From positions 124,001-188,000 of the forward strand of contig NZ_LPVZ01000022.1 in NCBI RefSeq assembly GCF_001613795.1: DNA of 64,000 nucleotides. The letters run 5' to 3'. Under the pieces are notes generated by a model that saw only the letters and a list, made by a program, of their open reading frames with translations, searched no databases and had not been told where the DNA came from. This document shows, piece by piece, positions 57,696 to 64,000 of the stretch (its first letter is position 1; each line of letters opens with the position of its first letter). This stretch comes from Thalassospira sp. MCCC 1A01148 (GTDB taxonomy: Bacteria > Pseudomonadota > Alphaproteobacteria > Rhodospirillales > Thalassospiraceae). A program made the position numbers and the translations under genes.

Positions 57696-58946
57696 ATGGC
57701 AGATCAACGTACCCTTGATATGGACTATGTCCACAGCCAGTTTCCAGCCCTTGCCAATGGCTGGACCTTCTTTGACAATGCCGGCGGATCGCAAATCCTG
57801 TCCAAGGCACTGGACCGCATAAATGCCTTCCTGATCGAGCGTAATGTGCAGATCGGCGGGTCCTACGAAGTCTCGCAAAAGGCGGCCGAAGCCCTTCTGG
57901 ATGCGCGCAAGTCTGCCGCCCAGCTGGTCAATGCGAGCCGCCCCGAAGAAATCATTTTCGGCGCCTCGACCACGGTATTGCTGCAAAACCTCGCGCGCGC
58001 CATGCGCAGCCAGTTCAAACCGGGTGACGAGATTGTCGTTACCATCGGCGATCATGAAAGCAATATCGGCCCGTGGGTGGCGCTCGAGGAATTCGGTGTG
58101 AACATCCGTTTCTGGGAACCCGATGTCAAAACCGGCCGTCTCAGCCTTGATGGCCTCAAGGCCGCAATGAGCGACCGCACCAAACTGGTTTGTGTCACGC
58201 ACGTGTCCAACATCATTGGCGAAATCAATCCGATCCGTGAATTCGCCGATTACGCCCACGCCAATGGTGCGAAAATCTGTATCGATGCTGTCGCCTATGC
58301 GCCGCATCGTGCGGTGGATGTGCAGGCCTTTGACGCCGACTATTATGTCTTTAGCCTCTATAAAACATACGGCCCGCATGGGGCGATGATGTATGGCAAG
58401 TATGACCTGCTGCTCGAGCTTGATACGCTCTATCACTACTTCTACGGCAAGGACAAAGTCCCCGGAAAGCTTGAGGCCGGCAACCCCAGCTATGAAATGG
58501 CCTATTCGGTTTGCGGCATTGTCGATTACCTGACGGAGCTTGGCGAACGTGCAGGCGGGTCCGGCACCGTGCGCGATAAAATCGTCGCCGCCTATGACGC
58601 CATCGCGGCACAGGAAAATGCCCTGACCGAACGTCTTCTGACCTATCTGCGCGGCCGCAATGATTGCGTCATCGTCGGGCAGGATGACAATCGCGACGGC
58701 ACGCGCATCCCGACCATTGCGTTCCGCTTTGATGGCCGTAATGCAGAGGACGTCTGCAAGATCATTGACCGTGAAAAGATCGCCATTCGCTTTGGTGATT
58801 TCCATTCACGCCGTCTGGTCGAATATATGGGCCTGTCTGATAATGCTGGCGTTTTGCGTGTGTCGATGGTGCACTACAACACGATTGAACAGGTGGACCG
58901 TCTGACGGCGGCGTTTGACCGCCTGCTTGACGCGACCGATCAATAA
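57696..58946 (+). CDS. Class V PLP-dependent enzyme (cysteine desulfurase-like, VC1184 type)
   Basis: A 416-residue fold-type I PLP enzyme of the aminotransferase class V/cysteine desulfurase-like family. The PLP Lys is K223 in VFSLYKTYGPHG, the Asp that holds the pyridine nitrogen is D197 in AKICIDAVAYAPH, and the ring-stacking region is TIGDHESNIGPW. The opening FDNAGGSQI is typical. No active-site Cys loop for persulfide formation is evident, so true cysteine desulfurase activity is doubtful; an aminotransferase, lyase or desulfurase on the imported compound is more likely. The start is the ATG at 57696 with GGAGG nine bases upstream. Confidence 0.88.
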   Translation: MADQRTLDMDYVHSQFPALANGWTFFDNAGGSQILSKALDRINAFLIERNVQIGGSYEVSQKAAEALLDARKSAAQLVNASRPEEIIFGASTTVLLQNLARAMRSQFKPGDEIVVTIGDHESNIGPWVALEEFGVNIRFWEPDVKTGRLSLDGLKAAMSDRTKLVCVTHVSNIIGEINPIREFADYAHANGAKICIDAVAYAPHRAVDVQAFDADYYVFSLYKTYGPHGAMMYGKYDLLLELDTLYHYFYGKDKVPGKLEAGNPSYEMAYSVCGIVDYLTELGERAGGSGTVRDKIVAAYDAIAAQENALTERLLTYLRGRNDCVIVGQDDNRDGTRIPTIAFRFDGRNAEDVCKIIDREKIAIRFGDFHSRRLVEYMGLSDNAGVLRVSMVHYNTIEQVDRLTAAFDRLLDATDQ

Positions 58947-58963
58947 GGGGGGCAGGCCACATC

Positions 58964-60379
58964 ATGCAGTTTGACCGCATCATCAAAAACGGCACCATCG
59001 TCACCGCCAGCGACACCTATATTGCCGATCTTGGCATCAAGGATGGCAAAATTGCCGCCATCGCCGATGCCCTGAGCGGCGCGGACGACATCATCGATGC
59101 CACCGGGCTTTACGTTATGCCGGGCGGCATCGACAGCCACGTGCATATTGATCAGCCATCCGGCGATGGCATCGTCATGGCCGATGATTTCGAAAGTGGC
59201 ACCCGATCGGCGGCCATCGGCGGCAACACCTCGATCCTGGCGTTCTGCATGCAGGAAAAGGGCGACAGCCTGCGTCATTCGCTCGATGTCTATCACGCCA
59301 AGGCGGATGGCAATTGCCATATTGATGTGGCCTTCCACCTGATCGTCACCGATCCGACCCCGTCCGTACTGGGCCAGGAACTCCCGGCCCTGGTCGAGGA
59401 CGGCTATACCTCCTTCAAGGTCTTCATGACCTATGAAAACCTGCGTCTGCGCGATGATGAAATCCTCGATACCCTTGATGCGGCGCGCAATACCGGCGCG
59501 CTGGTGCTGGTCCATTGCGAGAACGAGGACGCCATTCGCTTCCTGATCGGTCAGCACGAAGCAGCCGGTGAATTCTCCGCCAAATCCCACGCCACGACGC
59601 GCCCGATTGCGGCCGAACGTGAAGCCACCCATCGCGCGCTGTCACTGGCCGAAATCGTCGATACCCCGATTGTGATTGTCCATGTGTCGAACCAGCAGGC
59701 GATGGAAGAAATCGAACGCGCCCGCGTACGCGGCTCCAAGGTCGTTGGCGAAACCTGCCCGCAATATCTTATGCTGACCGCTGATGATCTTGATCAGGAA
59801 GAACTCGAAGGGGCAAAATTCGTCTGCTCCCCGCCGCCACGTGACAAGGAAAGTCAGGACGCCTGTTGGGATGGTCTGGAACGCGGTGTGTTTGACCTGT
59901 TCTCATCCGATCATTGCCCGTTCCGCTTTAACGACCCGGAAGGCAAGCTCAATGAAAAGGGCAAGAAAAGCTTCCGATGGATCCCCAACGGCATCCCCGG
60001 TGTGGCAACCCGCCTGCCGATCCTGTTTTCCGAAGGCGTGCAAAAAGGCCGCATCGACCTCAACCGCTTTGTGGCACTCACCGCAACCAACCACGCCAAG
60101 CTGTATGGCATGTACCCGCAAAAGGGCACAATCGCCATTGGCTCGGATGCTGACCTCGCACTTTGGGACCCCAACAAAAACGTCACCATCACCAATGACA
60201 TCCTGCAACAGGGCTGCGATTACAGCCCCTATGAAGGCCTCGAAGTCAAAGGCTGGCCCGTCCACACCATCGTGCGCGGCAAAACCGTGGTCAAGGACGG
60301 CGAAGTTACGGGGCAAAAGGGCGATGGCAAATACTTAGCCCGGCAGAAATCAAATCTGGTGACCTCAAAGCCAGTCTGA
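58964..60379 (+). CDS. Dihydropyrimidinase/hydantoinase family amidohydrolase
   Basis: A 471-residue cyclic-imide hydrolase that opens hydantoin or dihydropyrimidine rings. The binuclear metal site is complete: H59 and H61 in GGIDSHVHID, the carboxylated Lys K152 in GYTSFKVFM, H184 in LVHCENE, H240 in VIVHVSN and D316 in FSSDHCPF. The length and motifs fit D-hydantoinases. There is no carbamoylase or beta-ureidopropionase gene beside it to finish the standard pathway, so the substrate is uncertain. It lies 18 bp after the PLP enzyme gene with GGGGGGCAGG upstream and ends the operon. Confidence 0.92.
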   Translation: MQFDRIIKNGTIVTASDTYIADLGIKDGKIAAIADALSGADDIIDATGLYVMPGGIDSHVHIDQPSGDGIVMADDFESGTRSAAIGGNTSILAFCMQEKGDSLRHSLDVYHAKADGNCHIDVAFHLIVTDPTPSVLGQELPALVEDGYTSFKVFMTYENLRLRDDEILDTLDAARNTGALVLVHCENEDAIRFLIGQHEAAGEFSAKSHATTRPIAAEREATHRALSLAEIVDTPIVIVHVSNQQAMEEIERARVRGSKVVGETCPQYLMLTADDLDQEELEGAKFVCSPPPRDKESQDACWDGLERGVFDLFSSDHCPFRFNDPEGKLNEKGKKSFRWIPNGIPGVATRLPILFSEGVQKGRIDLNRFVALTATNHAKLYGMYPQKGTIAIGSDADLALWDPNKNVTITNDILQQGCDYSPYEGLEVKGWPVHTIVRGKTVVKDGEVTGQKGDGKYLARQKSNLVTSKPV

Positions 60380-60413
60380 TCCAGCAGGCTCAACCGCCAC
60401 CACCACCCCACAC

Positions 60414-60440
60414 CGTCATTCCCGCGCAGGCGGGAATCTC
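60414..60440. repeat. Truncated copy of the GTCATTCCCGCG repeat
   Basis: A 27-bp copy (CGTCATTCCCGCG-CA-GGCGGGAATCTC form) differs by one base from 54339-54365 and lacks the right-hand end. It lies just past the hydantoinase stop, at the boundary between typical sequence and the AT-richer region. Confidence 0.7.
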
Positions 60441-60458
60441 GAGCCACACGCACCAAAA

Positions 60459-60506
60459 CCAAAAGGCAGTACCATAAATAGGTGCTGCCTTTTGGCGTTT
60501 CTTGTC
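60459..60506 (+). terminator. Terminator after the hydantoinase operon
   Basis: A 15-bp stem with one G-T pair (CCAAAAGGCAGTACC/GGTGCTGCCTTTTGG) and a 7-nt loop is followed by CGTTTCTTGTCTT. The rest of the gap to 60727 is AT-rich and presumably holds the promoter of the next gene. Confidence 0.8.
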
Positions 60507-60726
60507 TTCTGCAAAACAAATTTGAGTGCCGTGACCGCGAGGTTTTGGGTTTGGTTAAGCTACGTAGCTTTCAGTTCCTCTCTTTGGGCCCGAGTTTTAA
60601 TAAATTGCGCGAATGAACAACTAGACCTCTTACAAGAAATTTGAGTTTCTACTTTAACTAGTTCTTGTATAGGCAGTCCGCCAAATATTATACGTGTTGG
60701 TGGGTGTTAAATTAAAGGGGTTGCAG

Positions 60727-62919
60727 TTGGCTATTGGGTTCTCAATTTTATCTAAGGCTGTCGACGTATATAAATTTGTGACCGATTGCCGGGAAGCGGC
60801 TGATACCGAGAGGTTGGCGCTAGGTTTTTTGCCAGAAGCTGCGTACCAACAAGCAGCAGAGCAGGGAAAGCTATTTGTAGCTGTTTCTTCAGGTGGTGCT
60901 TACCTTGGCCATTTAATGTTTGGCGGCGTTTTTCCTTACGTAAGGGTTATGCAAACCTATTGCGTCGCGGAATGTCGCCATCTGGGTGTAGGCAAATCCC
61001 TAATCAGTACTCTTGTGTCTTGGGCGGAAACCAGAGGGTATCTGAGTATTACTGCCCGGGTGGCATCTGACCTTGTTGCCGCAAACAAGTTTTATGAGAA
61101 CTCAGGTTTCGAAACGGTTCGATCAGAAAGAGGTGGGAAGGTCCGCAACCGCACCATTTTGACGAAAGTCCTGGACCTCGATACTCCCAATTTGTTCGAT
61201 CTAATGGGAGATCAACGCCAAGCTTCGGTTCCAAGCCTTGGGTTGAAAAGCGCTTTTTCGGGAGCAACGCCTCTTTATGCGATAGACTTGAATGTTCTTT
61301 TCGATTTTAGCAAAGGGCGACCTCGCGAGAAGGAGGCACAGGCAGTTCTTAAAGCTGCTCTAAATCATGAGTTTCAAGCAGCTTTGACTGATGAGTTTCC
61401 GAAAGAGCTCTTGCGCACGAGCTATAATCCCGATGACGATACTATGCTGAAGCTATGTGCCCTATTCTCTGAAATTCCGGACGTAAGGGATAAAGACGAG
61501 CTAAGGAAACTTAAAGGTCTTCAGAATGACCTTGCCAGATTGGTTTTTCCGGATCGTGCGCGGTCGGCAACTTTAACTAAGCAAGATATTTCCGACCTTA
61601 GGCATTTGTCATTATGCATTATTCACGCTGCTAATGGCTTCATCACTAGTGAGAAGGCAATTCTGAGAGCGCGAGACCGTCTGCTGGAAAACTATCAGTT
61701 GGACGTCTTGAGCGTCAGCGATTTTGCTGAAAGCCCCGACGACGAATTTAATCGGGGACTAGAGTTTCGCTCGGACGAAATCACCAATGTCGAAATCTCT
61801 ATCGTTGATGCTAAGGCTGTGTCCAAGGCCGAAGTAGAAGGCTTCTTTGATATCGTATTGTTAAGTGAAGGTCTTCGATCCGCCTTGCTAAAAGGTTGGA
61901 CAGGACTGACGGGAGCGCATTGTCAGGCTGTTAAAGAAGGTAATAAGCTTGTCGCAATGATGACTTGGAAAGCTGAGCGGCGCGGACCATCTGCCACATC
62001 AGTGAAATTAGTTGCCAGCGAAACTTCCGGAAATACAAAAGCTGTCGTTGATGGCCTACTTGGAAAACTTTGTGAGAACTTATCTAAGCATGCGCCGGCA
62101 ATTCTTGAGCTGGAAATACCTGTAGGGCATGCGAAAACACGTGAAGTCGCTCTCTCACTGGGATTTCGCCCCGACGATGAAGATAAAACCTCTAGAACAG
62201 TTTTCCATAAAATTTCATACGGCAAGGTCATTACAAGTAATCTCTGGTCTCAGTTCAGGGCCGACTTAATTGCTCTCGCCAAAATAAAGTTGCCTGAGCA
62301 GCCACCGAAGTATGAAAGCGCCAGTCAAGTAATTGAGTATCGTGACGCAGAGGATAACCTCAATCAGTTGTCTCTCGCTGAATTTGAGACGCTGTTGTCA
62401 CCTTTAATTCTTCTTTTGCCGCATCGCGATGGATTGATTGTACCAATCCGAAGATATTATGCGGACGACCTGCTTGGGACTTCTGATCAGCTCTCTTTGT
62501 TGGGGGATCACTCCGCTTCGATTCACAGTTCACGCGTTTATTACAGTAGGCCGAATAAAACTATACAGCCCAATAGTGTGATTATTTTTTATGAGTCGTC
62601 TGCCGGAAATGGGCGAAGCAGTGCAGTCGCAATTGCAAATGCAACACAGGTGCGAGAGCTGACATCCGCACAGATTGCAGTTGAAACCAACCGATTTGGT
62701 GTAGTGCGGCATTCGGAACTTAAGAACATTGGCAAAAGTCCGCGCAAGCTAACTTTGCTTTGTAGCAGTATAGTGAAATTTAACGATATCGTGTCATACA
62801 GCAAACTGTGTAAGCTCGGATGCAACAATGGTGCGCGGTTTGTTACCGCAACACGTATTAGTCATAACGAGCTACTTAAAGTGGTTGCTGCAGGGGGATT
62901 GAATGGCGCGAACGGATAA
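60727..62919 (+). CDS. Multidomain protein: predicted GNAT, PIN, second GNAT-like and PUA-like regions
   Basis: A 730-residue protein of unknown function. Residues 7-150 are a GNAT acetyltransferase with acetyl-CoA loop RHLGVGKSL (84-92) and NKFYENSGF. Residues 183-330 look like a PIN nuclease: AIDLNVLFD (D187), TDEF (E223), DISDLRHLSLCIIHAANGFI (D287/D290) and TSEK (E309) supply the acidic residues. Residues about 355-500 resemble a second GNAT ending REVALSLGFRPDDED. Residues about 555-730 (GLIVPIRRYYADDLLG, SVIIFYESSAGNGRSSAVAI) look like a PUA/EVE-type RNA-binding fold. The TTG at 60727 follows AAAGGGG; GTG 60697 and TTG 60694 are alternatives. AT-rich codon use unlike its neighbours suggests transfer. 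Domain calls after the first GNAT are inference. Confidence 0.72.
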   Translation: MAIGFSILSKAVDVYKFVTDCREAADTERLALGFLPEAAYQQAAEQGKLFVAVSSGGAYLGHLMFGGVFPYVRVMQTYCVAECRHLGVGKSLISTLVSWAETRGYLSITARVASDLVAANKFYENSGFETVRSERGGKVRNRTILTKVLDLDTPNLFDLMGDQRQASVPSLGLKSAFSGATPLYAIDLNVLFDFSKGRPREKEAQAVLKAALNHEFQAALTDEFPKELLRTSYNPDDDTMLKLCALFSEIPDVRDKDELRKLKGLQNDLARLVFPDRARSATLTKQDISDLRHLSLCIIHAANGFITSEKAILRARDRLLENYQLDVLSVSDFAESPDDEFNRGLEFRSDEITNVEISIVDAKAVSKAEVEGFFDIVLLSEGLRSALLKGWTGLTGAHCQAVKEGNKLVAMMTWKAERRGPSATSVKLVASETSGNTKAVVDGLLGKLCENLSKHAPAILELEIPVGHAKTREVALSLGFRPDDEDKTSRTVFHKISYGKVITSNLWSQFRADLIALAKIKLPEQPPKYESASQVIEYRDAEDNLNQLSLAEFETLLSPLILLLPHRDGLIVPIRRYYADDLLGTSDQLSLLGDHSASIHSSRVYYSRPNKTIQPNSVIIFYESSAGNGRSSAVAIANATQVRELTSAQIAVETNRFGVVRHSELKNIGKSPRKLTLLCSSIVKFNDIVSYSKLCKLGCNNGARFVTATRISHNELLKVVAAGGLNGANG

Positions 62920-63352
62920 CATTCTTATCTCAGTCGAAGACCGATATGTTCGCCGAATGCTTCGCGGAGAAAAGAAAGTAGAGTTGCGCCGTAAAGCTCT
63001 CAACCTTGTGCCAGGCACGCACGTCTGGATATATAGCAAACTTCCAAAAGGCGAAGTTTGCGCACTTGGTGTAGTGGACCGGGTCGCTGAGGCGAGTCCA
63101 GATGGCATCTGGGAAGAATTTTCTGACGTCAGCGGCGTTAGCGAATTTGAATTTAAAGAATATTTTTCTGGCGCGACCAAGGGCTATGCAATTGTGTTCG
63201 AGGACGTGTTTCCTCTAGGGAGGGGCCTATCGTTGTCGTCGATTCGCTCCAAGGTTGGAGCTTTCCAGCCACCACAGTTCTTTAAACGATTGAATGCGAG
63301 CGGCCCGGAGCTGTCATACTTTCAAACAGCTTTGTCTCCAGAGTACGCTTAG
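62903..63352 (+). CDS. ASCH-domain protein
   Basis: A 149-residue protein with an ASCH (PUA-like) fold, predicted to bind RNA: ILISVEDRYVRRMLRGEKKVELRRKAL is the family opening with the basic G-x-K-x-x-E-L-R segment. WIYSKLPKGEVCALGVVDRV follows, then FKEYFSGATKGYAIVFEDVF. The ATG lies inside the end of the preceding gene (17-bp overlap) with GGGGGA upstream, so the two proteins are translationally coupled and probably act together. AT-rich codon use matches its partner. Some ASCH proteins are RNases or amidohydrolases on modified nucleosides; which applies here is unknown. It could be partner, effector or antitoxin. Confidence 0.8.
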   Translation: MARTDNILISVEDRYVRRMLRGEKKVELRRKALNLVPGTHVWIYSKLPKGEVCALGVVDRVAEASPDGIWEEFSDVSGVSEFEFKEYFSGATKGYAIVFEDVFPLGRGLSLSSIRSKVGAFQPPQFFKRLNASGPELSYFQTALSPEYA

Positions 63353-63490
63353 TTTAATAGTCACTCCTTCACCGCCTTTACCAATGCTCTACCGGATACT
63401 AAGCAAGGCTTTACTCTTACAATATCGCAGAGTAGCTGACAGCTGCAGCGATAGACTGTGAGCAGGCTGTTCGAGCTCAAAACCGAACGA

Positions 63491-63811
63491 CTACGCTGAG
63501 GTTCCAACAACCAAATCAAACACCACCAACCCGGCGACACCACCGTCAAGCAGTCCCACCAACTGCCCACCCAAGGCCTTATGCTCTGGGTGTTCCAGAT
63601 AGGCGTCTCGGGCTTCCGCATCGTCAAAATCAATTGAAAATCCGTGGCGGAAGCCTTGTTCCAGGCCCTCCGGGCTGACCGAAACGCCGCCCTCAAAGCC
63701 GCGCATGCCGGGGATATGGCTTTTGAGGTCCGCCAGCTTGGCAAACAGGCTGTCGATGTCGGCCTTTGTGACCTCGGCCTTGAATTTGGTCAGAACGATG
63801 TGACGGATCAT
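63491..63811 (-). CDS. Dabb-domain (stress-responsive alpha/beta barrel) protein
   Basis: A 106-residue dimeric ferredoxin-like barrel protein. The opening IRHIVLTKFKAEVTKADID, the middle GFRHGFSIDFDDAEARDAYL and the HPEHKALGGQL segment are typical of Dabb proteins, which include stress-induced proteins and small enzymes acting on hydrophobic intermediates. Its function is unknown. GGAG precedes the ATG. Base composition returns to that of the chromosome here, so it marks the far side of the AT-rich insert. The gap 63353-63490 has no gene. Confidence 0.88.
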   Translation of the reverse strand: MIRHIVLTKFKAEVTKADIDSLFAKLADLKSHIPGMRGFEGGVSVSPEGLEQGFRHGFSIDFDDAEARDAYLEHPEHKALGGQLVGLLDGGVAGLVVFDLVVGTSA

Positions 63812-63855
63812 GGGGACTCCGGTTGGCGGCTTTCGTAGCCTTAGACGTTGGACTG

Positions 63856-64000
63856 TCAGAGATATTTATGGTCGACCACCAGGATCAGATCCGGTGCCGC
63901 TATTTGATCCGGAATAATACCGCGTGCCGGGAAGAGAGCCATGCTCCCTGCCGTCGCTGGATCGGCGATCTCGGCCGCTGACCCAGAAAACCCGTATGAC
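63856..64000 (-). CDS. C-terminus of an unidentified protein (runs off the right edge)
   Basis: On the minus strand a frame enters from the right edge and ends at a TGA at 63856-63858 after about 48 codons. The end reads SMALFPARGIIPDQIAAPDL followed by ILVVDHKYL, which has protein-like composition and chromosome-like codon use. I do not recognise the family from so short a tail. It would lie upstream of, and co-oriented with, the Dabb gene 45 bp away. Confidence 0.45.
   Translation of the reverse strand, partial: SYGFSGSAAEIADPATAGSMALFPARGIIPDQIAAPDLILVVDHKYL

Overview
The window reads as chromosome of a free-living, Gram-negative alphaproteobacterium with moderately high GC. The best guess is a marine Rhodospirillales of the Thalassospira type. 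This rests on the yebC-ruvCAB-ybgC-tolQRAB-pal-cpoB-tilS-ftsH-folP order, the style of the chemoreceptors and sensor kinases, and the polyamine and D-glutamate catabolic genes. No marker gene names the species, so this is inference.

Layout. Positions 1-3154 hold two paralogous chemoreceptors on the minus strand. Positions 3639-17235 are a conserved housekeeping block on the plus strand: YebC, the RuvCAB resolvasome, the complete Tol-Pal envelope system, TilS, FtsH and FolP. A response regulator and two convergent 7TM sensor kinases, one with a degraded ATP-binding domain, sit at 17501-22420, between folP and glmM. Positions 22625-29624 hold glmM, thiD, a DinB-fold protein, an AEC carrier, a GmhB-like phosphatase and a TPR glycosyltransferase. 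A strong CRP-type palindrome and an orphan minus-strand terminator lie in front of ilvD (30212-32065). Then come alanine dehydrogenase with its divergent Lrp-type regulator, and a TetR regulator.

Positions 35118-43385 form a nitrogen-scavenging region: a putrescine ABC importer (potFGHI order) with gamma-glutamylputrescine synthetase on the minus strand, and divergently the DgcN/DgcA pair for D-glutamate use. A membrane diguanylate cyclase follows, then a 1 kb stretch without proteins that holds a candidate small RNA (45304-45437) with CCUCC motifs, three hairpins and a terminator. Next are an acetyltransferase, an N-formylglutamate amidohydrolase-like enzyme, two identical tRNA-Val(GAC) genes, an RbbA-type efflux operon with its HlyD subunit, and a membrane metallophosphoesterase.

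Positions 54505-60379 are a catabolic unit: an FCD-type GntR regulator with a clear operator, a polar amino-acid ABC importer, a class V PLP enzyme and a dihydropyrimidinase/hydantoinase. The right end (60500-63480) is AT-richer and looks acquired. It carries a 730-residue protein with predicted GNAT, PIN, second GNAT-like and PUA-like regions, translationally coupled to an ASCH-domain protein. This is the strongest candidate for an undescribed RNA-targeting or toxin-like system. A Dabb protein and the end of an unidentified minus-strand gene close the window.
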